Origin: Ananas comosus
Taxonomy: Eukaryota; Streptophyta; Magnoliopsida; Poales; Bromeliaceae
DNA length: 64,000 nucleotides
Direction of reading: 5' to 3'
Assembly: GCF_001540865.1 (NCBI RefSeq)
Contig: NC_033640.1
Coordinates: 5,910,166 to 5,974,165, forward strand
Shown here: piece by piece, positions 11,829-21,552 of the stretch
How positions within the stretch are numbered: the stretch's first letter is position 1
How the letters are laid out: the number at the start of each line of letters is the position of its first letter
Program-made: the position numbers and the translations under genes
The notes under the pieces: model-generated
The model's input: only the letters and a program-made list of their open reading frames with translations
The model's database searches: none
Told to the model about the DNA's origin: nothing

Positions 11829-12325
11829 GGAGATAGAATACATGCAACGATAAGAAAAGTTTTTCTGAATAAATTTAAAGGCCTTTTTACGGAAGGAAAA
11901 GTTATGTGATCAACCAGTTTGGAGTGGGGCAGAGCAGCGGCTCCTACAGGACCACTAATCATCCTTACAAAATCAATTTTCAATATTCTACGGTTGTACG
12001 TGAGATAGAAAATGTTTTGACCGTGTCAAAGTATGGATTTATATTTACCCCTTTTGATGAAATACTTGGTAATGTCGCTAATGACAAATATTTAGTAGAT
12101 AAGAGTTATTACATGCATCAAATATTTAATTTTTAAAATTTAATTTTTAATATATGTATCTATTATATTGATTCTTACATTTTATTATTATATTATCTCA
12201 GATGTCATTGGGAAGCTTTCTGAAATTAGTAGAATAGAAGAAAACTGCAAGGACGGTAAAAAACAAAAAAGATTACGATACAACTTGAGGACGACAAGTA
12301 TGTGTTTATAATTATAGATATATCT
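11829..12325 (+). pseudogene. RPA1-like / DUF223 OB-fold fragment, probably Helitron-derived
   Basis: Three consecutive stretches read as a plant replication protein A large-subunit-like OB-fold. The first, at 11829-11902 after an acceptor-like TTTTAG, reads GDRIHATIRKVFLNKF. The second, at 11906-12100, reads INQFGVGQSSGSYRTTNHPY and YGFIFTPFDEILGNVAND. The third, from 12203 after TCTCAG, reads VIGKLSEISRIEE and then KTKKITIQLEDDK. A single-base loss near 11903 and another near 12260 break the frame, and an intron-like gap lies at about 12103-12201. Such RPA-like genes are often carried by plant Helitrons. A host RPA1 pseudogene is the alternative. The similarity is from memory of family patterns. 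Confidence 0.6.
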
Positions 12326-12439
12326 TTTGAACGTTTATATATTTTTTTTCAGTTAGCTGCTGATCTATACTACTTATAAAAACGTTAGTTTTGCATTTTT
12401 TCCTCTTTTCCAAAATACTAGTCCCTATTAATATAATAT

Positions 12440-12670
12440 CTTTCGCATATATAATATTTAATCATATTTTTTTTAAAACAAAATATATAAAAGTTATCCG
12501 TGCTTTTACCTACTAATATTTAAATATTGGATATTTTATTTAAGACATTATAAAATATATTAACATATATAATATTTAATCATATTTTTTAAAAGCAGAA
12601 TATATAAAAGTTATCTCAAATTTAAAATATTACATATTTTATTTCAATTATTATAAAATATATTAATTCT
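12440..12670. repeat. Diverged tandem duplication, about 120 bp
   Basis: CATATATAATATTTAATCAT followed by AAATATATAAAAGTTAT appears at about 12446 and again at 12562. Each copy ends in ATTATAAAATATATTAA. It is AT-rich and non-coding. Confidence 0.65.
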
Positions 12671-12989
12671 TAGTCAATAAATCTAATTGACTGACGAATA
12701 TAAAATATCTGTTATTTTTTTTTATCTAAATTGCCCTCAAATAGTAGTATCAAATTTCACTTTTTATATGCATGCCATATCTTCTAATAACCGTCGCCCA
12801 CATAATATCATATTTTATCACAAATAATATTCGCATATCTTAATTTNGGAAGCAAAAAAAAAAAAAGAAAAAGAAATTGCTTCCAAATTTTTTATTTTTG
12901 TTAACAATTAAATATCTTAAATGTATAGATTACAAGCAATCTACTGTCTATTTCTACACTATTTCATGTAAAATTTTTATTATAAAAAA

Positions 12990-13212
12990 GCCTGCAACAA
13001 TACAACAGTAGACCGATTTTTGTAGACGTGGGTGAGGCCGTTTATTTTACTAGATTGCGTGCCCTTTTTAGCTCTTTTCAGATATTTTTAGAGTTCCTCT
13101 TTCTTTAGTTTTGTCACTCCTTGAGGCCCTAGCTGCCTCACCTTTTATAGTCAAATTCATTTACCTAATGAATGAAGCAGATGGCGTGCTACCTTTTTCT
13201 CAAAAAAAAAAA
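12990..13212 (+). mobile_element. Possible 3' tail of a LINE
   Basis: A short segment ends in a poly-A run (13202-13212) after AATGAATGAAGCAGATGG, a pattern seen at the 3' ends of plant L1-type LINEs. No reverse transcriptase coding is visible upstream, so it would be a very short 5'-truncated copy. I saw no target-site duplication. Confidence 0.35.
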
Positions 13213-13372
13213 ACTATCCACTTTATTTAATGATAAGCTCTACTTTATGCATTAAACACATACATGGATTATAAAATTGCTCTATCTTACAATACATTAG
13301 TTTCTCCGCAATAAAATTAAGGGTTAATTGCATACAACTTTCTATAAACATATATAATAGCAGATATTTCCC

Positions 13373-13591
13373 GAGTAGGGCTAGAATACTTTTACAAGTA
13401 TCACCCAAGTGATACTTGTGTGTTTTTAGCCATCGGATCTACTTTTTGATTACTAATAGTCTTTGGATCAAACACTATTCCACCTACCACCACCTACCAC
13501 TATCATCTCAACCTCACATCTCTCCATCCAAGGGCTAAAAACACACAAGTATCACTTGGATGATACTTTTACAAGTATTCTAGCTCTACTC
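13373..13591. mobile_element. Nested foldback MITE with 10-bp target duplication
   Basis: The arms GAGTAGGGCTAGAATACTTT and, inverted, GAGTAGAGCTAGAATACTTG pair for about 60 bp. GATATTTCCC flanks it at 13363-13372 and at 13592-13601. The 9-10-bp duplication suggests a Mutator-like origin. The terminal GAGTNGGGCT is shared with other MITEs in this window (48695, 20815-21085). Confidence 0.88.
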
Positions 13592-13624
13592 GATATTTCC
13601 CTACAAAGTTTAACTTTTTATTTT

Positions 13625-14003
13625 GGTTAAATTATAGAAAATTTTCTTATAAATACCTATTTTTTTACTTTTTCTCCCTAACTTTCAAAAACCTATATTT
13701 TACTTTCTTAACATTTCAAATTATTGCATTTAGCCCTACTTTGTCAGGATTCCATTACTATTCTATCTATTTTTTATAATTTATACCGAAAATATCCTTT
13801 AAAATAAAAAAATATATTAAAATTTTTTTTTTCTTATATAAAAAGTAAGAATAATTTGATCATTTTGCCCTCTCCATTGACGTCATACCCCTGAAAATAT
13901 TTTTTAAATTTTAAAAGAGCAAAATATAGGTTTTTTAAAGTCGGGGAGAGAAATAAAAAAAAGGTATTTACAGCCTTACAGGTGGATTTTCTATAATTTA
14001 GCC
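13625..14003. mobile_element. Nested MITE with 8-bp target duplication
   Basis: The ends GGTTAAATTATAGAAAAT and, inverted, GGCTAAATTATAGAAAAT pair and continue into AATACC...CCTATATTTTGC-like stretches. TTTATTTT flanks both sides (13617-13624 and 14004-14011), though in a T-rich context. It is non-coding. Confidence 0.8.
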
Positions 14004-14099
14004 TTTATTTTATACTTGCAAAAGCCCAACCGTTTTTAGACATCTTGCTGTTAGGATCCGTTAGAAATATATAGTTAACTATGAGTAAAATATTTAACC

Positions 14100-14393
14100 C
14101 AAGATTTTAAGTGCCCGTCGGCACGGGTCGTATCTACCGTATCATACCGTGTCAACAAGATATCCGCCGATGGCACAGTTAAAAATCCTCTATTCTTTAA
14201 ATTTGTAAGTAATTTTTTCAATAAAGTCCAAAAGATGTGATAAATAAACATAATAAATAGTTAGAATATTTTGTTGCTAAAGAAAGTAAATATTCCATAC
14301 TATTATGTGTCACACAAGAATTTTTTTGTTGGGCACGGCTACCGTGCCGGCAAGTTTCCGGCACGACCCCGTGCCACGGCATTTAAATCCTTG
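14100..14393. mobile_element. Nested MITE with GC-rich arms
   Basis: The left arm CAAGATTTTAAGTGCCCG and the inverted right arm CAAGGATTTAAATGCCG lead into GGCACGGG motifs. ATTTAACC(C) flanks it at 14092-14100 and 14394-14402. An 8-bp duplication with a CAAG start would fit a hAT-type MITE, and a 9-bp one a MULE; the shared C leaves this open. Confidence 0.82.
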
Positions 14394-14713
14394 ATTTAAC
14401 CCCGATTAGTAAATGAGTTAAATTGATCTTTTTATCCTTGTTATATTATTTGATAAAAAAAAATTTTGAGAGGATATTTCTACAAAATTCTACCAGTTGG
14501 TGCTATTAGAGGGATACATTTGTAAGGCAAAAATGTCATTTCGTATATCTGCTGTTAAAAGATAAACAGTGCTCTAAGGTATTAAACTAGAGGGGCAAAT
14601 ATAAATATCATTGGACTTTTACAAGGATAAAAATAAAAAATTGAATGCTGCAGGAATATATTTATTAGTCAATATGTTTACAGTGAGCTGTGTGTAATTA
14701 ACCCTAAAATTAA

Positions 14714-16339
14714 TGTCCATTTATAAAATAGGTCAATTTTATATCTTCATAGAAAATAAGAAGACATTAATTTTGTTTTAAAAGAATAAGATGCAATGAA
14801 AAATTTTAACAAAACTTTGGATACTACTAAATGCAACTAATCCATTCTCTAAACAGGGAGCCATTTTTTAGAAGCTGAGTTAAACGAGCAATTAGCTAGT
14901 ACGTACGTACTAACCTTCGATCGCAGCTACTATCTCAGATAATGGTGAAATTGGTTAATTAGAATATACTCGGATTGAATCCAACACCAATTTTGATAGG
15001 ATGCAAATATAGATATTAAGATTTAGTATTCGATATAAATTTGTATCTAAATTTGCATCCCAATAAAATTCAAAAAAAATATGAATACGAATATAATTTT
15101 TTTTAAAAATCGAACGTATTCGACATCGTTTTCACCCCTAAAAGAAAAGAGGGATGTTAATATATATTGTAGGGGGACAAAGTGATTGTCTATCATGTTC
15201 TTTATTTATTTTACTACGAATTTTATATTAAAATTATATTTATGTTTGGTAAATATTAAATTTTGTTGAATAAAACATAACTATATGAAGTTTGAATATG
15301 AATGTGAACCGTAAATTATATTGTATCTTATTTACGCTAATTCTAGTTCATATTTATATATAGATATTAGTATATATTATTATCTAAATAATATCAGAAT
15401 ATAAATTCGATTCAAATCTGAATCTAAATCCGAATCCATTTTTAACGAATATAATAATGACTATTTAGAATCTGACACATTTCTGCATGATGAATGCGTA
15501 TCCAAAGCAAAATATGACTGCCAATAAGCCTTTGTTCAACATCGAGCCGTATTCGACTGTTTTTCACCTCTAGTCCCAGATCATGAGCATGTTGGACCAA
15601 ATCTTCAGTTGGTACTAGACAGCATATTAATGCGTTATTAGTGTCTTAATGCTATTATAACCTGTCATAAATATTGGCTTCATATTCATTGTCTCACATA
15701 TAATGAATCTTATATATATGATATGATAAACAACCAAAACAAGAACTTAACATTTGGAGCCCTCTAAAAAATTTAACAACTAGTAGACATCTTGCACTAA
15801 TTATAATAATCTATTCCTATTCTATTAGGAATATTGAACTTTTTATGTAAGAGCCCGGCCCCCTCGGCTACAGGCCATTGTGAAATATGTATACGTCTCC
15901 TTATCATTATTTTTTTCAATCAACATTTGTTAAATTTTCATTTTTCTTTTCTAACTATCAATTGATCCGTCTTTTGGGATCGAGTGAATTCAATTACCTA
16001 AATCAGAAAATTTTATCAAATTTAATAATTAATTTTGCTATGTAGTAAAAAAAATTAAAAACAATTAGCGACTAGCCAGCTGATAACTAACAATAATTAA
16101 TGTCTCGATAAATAAATTTATATTATCTAATAGAAAAGAAAAATTCTATTTGTACATTCCAAACAAATGGGTGTAAATTTTACACCCTCTATTCTAGAAT
16201 GGATAAAAATTCAAATAATTCTTAGTAAAGTTAAAAAAAAATTTATTTTACAGATAGAAAATTAATAATTTTTGAATAAAGTGGATGTAAGATATATACT
16301 CTATTTTGAAATATATCAGTACCCTCTCTCGCCCTTCTT
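14714..16339. other. AT-rich intergenic sequence
   Basis: I see no gene. Short imperfect inverted repeats occur, for example GGGTGTAAATTTTACACCC near 16170-16188, similar to the ends of the small element at 61396. TTCGGATTTGAATC-type motifs near 15400-15440 hint at old repeats but are not classifiable. Confidence 0.55.
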
Positions 16340-16553
16340 TTTTTTTTTTTTTATATACTCTAATTGAGAATTTACTTTTGTTTTTTCAAAAGAGAAAAAT
16401 ATTAAAAAAAACAAAACTTTGAGGTTTAAGGGCATTTGGGTCACTGTACATCAAAGAATGAAGAGATAATTCCACAAAAGAGTCCAATAACTAGAGAGAG
16501 AGAGAGACAGAGAGAGAGCGCGCGCGGCCACAATGGTCCCCGCACGCACGCAC

Positions 16554-16586
<33 letters not shown>

Positions 16587-16745
16587 TAATAGTAATAGTA
16601 ATAGTAATAGTAATAGTAACTGTAATTGTAATTGTAATTGTAATTGGCAAGGTTGATGAAAGCAAGGATTGTCGCCTCCTTTGTTCTCTTGCCTCTAAAA
16701 TGACTCCGCTCCGCTCTCTTCTTTCTTCTCGAATCCCTCCCTCCC

Positions 16746-16791
<46 letters not shown>

Positions 16792-17321
16792 CGTTTTTCT
16801 CAACACTCTCACTCTAGTAATTGTTGAACCCCTTTTGTATCCCTTCTTATTTTCTCCTTTATTATAGCTATCTCGTTGGTTATGTTGTAGTTACGCGCAC
16901 ACACACACACTCTCTCGTTTCAGCTGCAAATTTTTCTAAAATTTTGGGTGTGAGTTGCAGCAGGGATTTGGGCTGCCGAACCTCCAATTTAACACTTCTT
17001 TTTTCCCCCTTTCCCAACTGGAGTATTTGAGGGGGTTTTTGAAAACAAAAAAAAAAAAAAAAGGATTGGGTATGCAGTTTCTTTAAGCTCATCAGTCTAT
17101 AGTTTTTGGAATTTCTTTTGTCTTCTGGGAGTTTGGGTTTAGGGTTTTACTATGCTTAGAATTGCAGTAGTAGCAGTCGCAGTAGCCCTCAACAGCCCCG
17201 GAACTAAACCCTCGTAGAGGGGTTTTAAACAACTTTCGAGGAATTCACTCACTGCAACCCACCCACCTCCGCCTCAGAATTTTCTGCGGCGGACGGATTC
17301 TGTATCTGGCGAAATTCAGCA
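16340..17321 (+). promoter_or_regulatory. Upstream/5'UTR region of CIA2-like gene with microsatellites
   Basis: It holds a candidate TATA (TTTATATACT near 16350), GA tracts (16494-16585), TAGTAA repeats (16587-16620), TTGTAA repeats (16621-16645), a (CT)n run of about 36 bp (16756-16791) and a (CA)n(CT)n run (16897-16915). CT-rich leaders are common in plant 5'UTRs. ORFs here are made of the repeats (strings of RERERE or SLSLSL) and are not genes. No transcription start can be fixed from sequence. Confidence 0.5.
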
Positions 17322-20159
17322 ATGTCTTCTTGTCTCAGCGGCGGCGGCCGGACGTACCGGCTCGACCTCGACATCGTGAAATCCTCCTCGGCCTTGTCGT
17401 CGGCGCCGGCGCGGTCTTCTGCTGCCTCTTCCTCTTCTTCTTCTTCTTCTTCCTCCGCTTCTTCTTCTGTTCTCTCCGACTCCTCCAACTCGCCGCTGCT
17501 CGCCATCTCCATCAAGAAGCCGCGGGCGCCGCGCAAGCGGCCCAACCAGACCTACAACGAGGCGGCCGCCCTGCTGTCCACCGCCTACCCGACCGTCTTC
17601 CTCCCCTCCAAAGCCCTCTCCAAGCAGCCCAAGCCCCTCCTCCTTTCTCACTCCTCCTCCTCCAAATTCCCCGACCCCTCCGCCGACCTCCTCCCCGCAT
17701 TCCCCGTCCTCAGCAGCGACGCCGCCGCCTTCCTCATCCGCCGCCCCGCCGACCAGAAGCCCCTCCAGCCCGACGCCGCCGAGCAGCAGCCTACTCTGTC
17801 GTCCCCGACCAGCGCGGTCACCGCCGAGTTTAGGGACGGCGGCTGCAATTCGCCTGCTCTGAGTCCCGCCGTGAGCAATGAATTCCGGGACCCGCCCGAT
17901 TCTCCGGCCTTCTCCAACGACGACTTCGACACGGAGTCCATTCTCGACGAGGAGGCGGCGGAGCAAGGCATCGACGCCATAATGGGCAACCTTAGTATGA
18001 GCGCAAGCGCCAATGGTAATGAGAATGAGAATGAGAACGAGAACGAGAATGAGAATTCTCACTCCATCCCCAGCTGCGGCATCAATCCCTACATAAAGAG
18101 CCTCATGGGATTCGGATTGGGCAGTAAGTTTGAGCTCGGTCTCGGGTTCACCTACGGGCGGAGCATTCACCGCGCGCTGAGGCAGAGAGACGGCGGCTAT
18201 CGGTGGAGCTCTCCGACGGTGCCTGTGAAGGACATATGCTCCAAATTTAAGGCCCCGACGTCCTCTTCGTCGGCGCCGCCGCCGGAGGTCAAGAAGAGTA
18301 AGAAGAAATCAAAGAAGGTAGAGAAAAAGCTGCTGGTGGATACAGACAGCCCTGCAGCAGCAGCAGCAGCAGCAGCACACCCCGCCGCCACCGCAGATGC
18401 GGAACAAGCAGAGGTAGGGAGCAAAAGAGTTGCTTTGGGCCTCAAACTGAATCATGATGAGGTCCTCAAGGCGTGGTCCGACCGCGGGTCGATGTTCTCT
18501 TCCGACGGCCCCGACTCCCCGAATTCCTCGGCCGAAGCTCTCGTAAGTATTCAGATCTCTCCTCCGATCATCATCAGAGACCGAATTCCCGTTCCGGATT
18601 GATCTCTCTACAAAATCAGCGAGATAAGGCCTCAGTTAAATAATTCCCTTTTATTTAAGATAAATAATCCTAACTTCATCAGGAGGAAGAAAAAGAAACT
18701 TTTGAAGTTGTGTTGTCTGAGGTCTCCACCATACTCCCCTCCCTCATGTCGTGAGAACACAAACCCCAAAATCATTAACATATATATATATATATATATG
18801 ATTCCTTTCCATTTCTTTAAGCTTCTCTTCTTCCTAGTTCTGTTACTTATCTCCTGATTAATGAATAATCGTAATAATAATAATGATAATAATAATAATA
18901 ATAATGTGGGTGCATTTTGAATGAATGAATGAATGAATGAATGAAATGGTGCAGGCTAAGTTAGCCGATATTGATCTGGTCCCGGAGAATGGGGCGGCGA
19001 GCGTGCTGAGGGAGGCGAGCGTGATGAGGTACAAGGAGAAGAGGAGGAGCAGGCTCTTCGCGAAGAAGATCCGGTACCAGGTCCGCAAGGTGAACGCCGA
19101 CTGCCGCCCTCGGATGAAGGCAAGTGTAAGATCTTATGTTACTTCTTCAGCTTCTCCTTTTCTACTGCTACTGTTCCATTCATTTTTTTTTACCTCCTAA
19201 TATTTTTCTAAAGTTTCCAAAATGTTTCAGCCTTTTTGTCTTCTTTTTTTTTTTTTTTTTCTCCCCTTTCTTTTTCACATTCCCTGGGGAGGTACTGTTG
19301 AAAACAAAAATTTATTGCTAGTTTCTAAACTTTCAGCCTTTTTTAACTTTCTTTTTCACTTTACTGCAATTATCCTTTTCACACTTTATTATAAATTTAT
19401 TCTTGAAAACTTAGTTTGCACATGAATCTTACTCTCTTTTCTCTTTTTTCTTTTTTTTGAGAAAAATGTGGATTATTGGAGAGTGAATGTTGAAGAGTGG
19501 TGTTGACTGAAAGGTGAAAATTCTGTTTTTAAAAAGGCTGAAAGTTAGAACTATCAATAGTAGCATTTCAAAACCAAAAAAAGTAAAAAAAAAAAAAATA
19601 AAAAAATGCTCAGCAGGCACATTTACAGAAGAAAATTTGAAGCTAGGAAATTTATATGAAAACAATTTAAAATCAGGAAGTTTCCTTGAAATTTTTTGGA
19701 AGTGGGGACCTACATATAAATTACGCCGATTCTATTTCTATTTACGATGAACTTACAGTTTGCTTCACTTGTTTTAGTGCATTTTTATTTTATCGTTAAG
19801 TGATTTAAAAAATTATACTTATTTATTCTGTGGTTTTTACTTCAGATATACTGTAAAAATATGCAGTTAGAAAGAGGAGCAAACCACATAATAATAGATT
19901 ATAGATATTATATATTGTAAAAAAAAGTGTTTGAACCATAGGATGATAATGTTAAAATAAGCTAAAGCTAAATAACAACAACAACAACAACAACATGGGG
20001 AGATTAAAGTTTTCCCTTCTATTTGTAAGTGTAATTTCATTTCTCCCAGTTTGTGTGCTTATGGTTTCTCTTCTCTCTTCTCTCTTCTCTGTGATGGTGC
20101 AGGGCAGGTTTGTTAGGAGGCCATCCCTTCTCCAACAAGCCATGGAGGAAGAAAGCTAA
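17322..20159 (+). CDS. CIA2-like: CIA2/CIL-type CCT-motif transcriptional regulator
   Basis: There are three coding exons: 17322-18542, 18955-19119 and 20103-20159 (480 aa). Seen: a conserved N-terminus [16 protein letters not shown], the block [20 protein letters not shown] followed by LLSTAYP (about residues 66-98), an acidic [10 protein letters not shown] block (about 205-215), a basic stretch [13 protein letters not shown], and a C-terminal CCT motif. The CCT motif starts [13 protein letters not shown] (426-438), runs through [11 protein letters not shown] to RPRMK (462), and is completed by GRFVRRP from exon 3. The family member CIA2 of Arabidopsis is a nuclear activator of genes for chloroplast protein import and plastid ribosomes; CIL is its paralog. 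Intron 1 has GT-AG ends. Intron 2 is best read as GC-AG, because the GT 6 bases later would insert Ala-Ser into the CCT motif. Exon 1 is very GC-rich and holds coding microsatellites (Ser run, Asn-Glu run, Ala run). The start is the first ATG of the conserved N-terminus. Confidence 0.92.
18543..18954 (+). other. Intron 1 of CIA2-like gene
   Basis: The donor is CTC|GTAAGT and the acceptor GGTGCAG|GCT, in phase 0. It contains (TA)n at 18779-18799, TAA repeats at 18873-18905 and GAAT tetranucleotide repeats at 18919-18945. Confidence 0.9.
19120..20102 (+). other. Intron 2 of CIA2-like gene, probable GC-AG intron
   Basis: The sequence after codon RPRMK is AAG|GCAAGTGTAAG, a textbook GC donor context. 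The acceptor is GGTGCAG|GGC. Phase 0 joining gives an uninterrupted CCT motif. It includes T-rich runs (19241-19261), a CAA repeat (19975-19995) and an A-rich run (19588-19606). The ORFs inside are low complexity. Confidence 0.75.
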
Positions 20160-20164
20160 TGAGG

Positions 20165-20196
<32 letters not shown>

Positions 20197-20272
20197 GAAG
20201 AATACTTTTTCCAAGGGGTTGGTTTAAGAGTTCTTTTCTTTTTATTTCTTTGGAATTTTAGTATGAAAGGAT

Positions 20273-20311
<39 letters not shown>

Positions 20312-20352
20312 TAGTTTTTTTTTGGTGCTAAAGGGAGGCAACATCTTAATTT

Positions 20353-20358
20353 AATAAA
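20353..20358 (+). terminator. Candidate poly(A) signal AATAAA
   Basis: AATAAA lies 194 bases after the stop codon of the CIA2-like gene. The 3'UTR between holds a T run (20168-20196) and a (GA)n run (20275-20308). Plant poly(A) signals are weak, so this is only a candidate. Confidence 0.4.
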
Positions 20359-20814
20359 TTAATTAATGCTTTGATAAATATTCTTGGCATTTTCTCCTCT
20401 TGTTTATATACTATTGGCCTTCTGATCTCAAGTGGACATCTTTGAAAGGAAATTAAGTTGGTCACAAGTCACAATAACATAGTAGGATGATTGAGAACAA
20501 CATAGACGGTAGAAGAACGTGTAGACTGCTCCATCAAGCTAATTTTGTTTTTTGTTTCGACAGCACGCAGATTATATTTGTTATAGAATGTGGTTAATTT
20601 CAACCAATAAATAATAAAAACAAATTTTAGTAAATTAGTTAATAATATTAAAAGGCTAAATTGCAACTCTTTTTTGGGCGCGCTTTACACTAATCTCAAT
20701 TACTCTTATATTTTCTAACCTTTTTGTGAAAATAATCCGTTCGGTTTTAGATTTTGCAGATTTGATCTGTTTCTTTAGAATCCAAGCCAAATTGCTTCTC
20801 TTCTTTATACTATC

Positions 20815-21085
20815 TACAATAAGATCAATATTTCTGATCGAAAATTTAGTGCTATATCACAACTTTTTATAGGATTTTTATTTTCAGCCGTTAAAAATTA
20901 TTGATTTTGAATCCTTTCGATTGCTAGGTAAATGATATCGAAAAATCGTAAAAATTATTTTCTAGAAACTTCAAATACGCTAGATCAAGTCTAACGAAGC
21001 CGATCATCGATTCGAAAATTCCATCATCGAAAATGGCTCAGGAGCACGGAGGCCTCCGTACTCCTAAGAGCACAGCAGCCCTACT
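20815..21085 (-). mobile_element. MITE remnant, GAGTAGGGCT / AGGAGCACGG family
   Basis: On the minus strand it begins GAGTAGGGCTGCTGTGCTC, then the palindromic TACGGAGGCCTCCGTG core and a body shared with 46501-46905 (CGATCGGTAGGTAAATGAT-like and CTGATCGAAAATTTTA-like stretches). Only one end is recognisable; the other end looks lost. Confidence 0.65.
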
Positions 21086-21095
21086 CTATATATAT

Positions 21096-21127
<32 letters not shown>

Positions 21128-21156
21128 ATTTATATATATATATATATATATATATA
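21083..21156. repeat. (TA)n microsatellite
   Basis: Alternating TA with two AATT-type interruptions, about 70 bp. Confidence 0.9.
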
Positions 21157-21319
21157 TGATACTTATAAATTGTTTAAAGTGTGCAATATTCTTTATATAG
21201 TGGAAGACAAGTATAAATTGTACACACAATCTTAATTAAGTGGATACAACATTTTACTAATAGTGTAACACATAATACAATATTTATAATCTATAGTATA
21301 ATATAACTATAATAGTAAA

Positions 21320-21552
21320 CATTTTTTTTCTTCTTCATCGTCTACTTGTTCTTTGTTCTTATTGCTTCTTCTTCTTCATATTCTATATTTTTCTTCTTTT
21401 TCTTCATTTTTTTTTTTTGCGCTCTTTTTCTTCTTCTTCTTCTTCTTCTTCTTCTTCCTCCTCCTCCTCCTTCTTATGCATTTTCTTCTTCCTTTTCTTT
21501 CTTATTCTTCATTCTTCTTTCTTCGCGGGTGTCTGTACCCAAACCTTACTTT
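21320..21552. repeat. Pyrimidine-rich TTC/TCC repeat tract
   Basis: Long TTC and CTC repeats lie just past the poly-A end of the LINE (poly-T on this strand). The ORFs here (poly Phe/Leu/Ser) are low complexity and not genes. Confidence 0.75.

Larger units (their letters stand above)
13321..14704. mobile_element. MULE-like element hosting three nested MITEs
   Basis: The left end GGGTTAATTGCATACAACTT and the right end, read inverted as GGGTTAATTACACACAGCTC, form terminal inverted repeats that continue with mismatches for over 100 bp. The element is flanked by a perfect 9-base duplication TAAAATTAA (13312-13320 and 14705-14713), as expected for Mutator-like elements. Three smaller elements sit inside it. 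With them removed, the host element would be about 450 bp. It has no coding capacity. Confidence 0.85.

Noticed and set aside
16436..16867. Long overlapping ORFs on both strands upstream of the CIA2-like gene
   Set aside because: They are built from GA/CT, TAGTAA and TTGTAA microsatellites and have no conserved domain.
17316..18170. 284-aa minus-strand ORF opposite CIA2 exon 1
   Set aside because: It is a shadow of a GC-rich exon. The plus frame has the conserved CIA2 blocks and correct splice sites.
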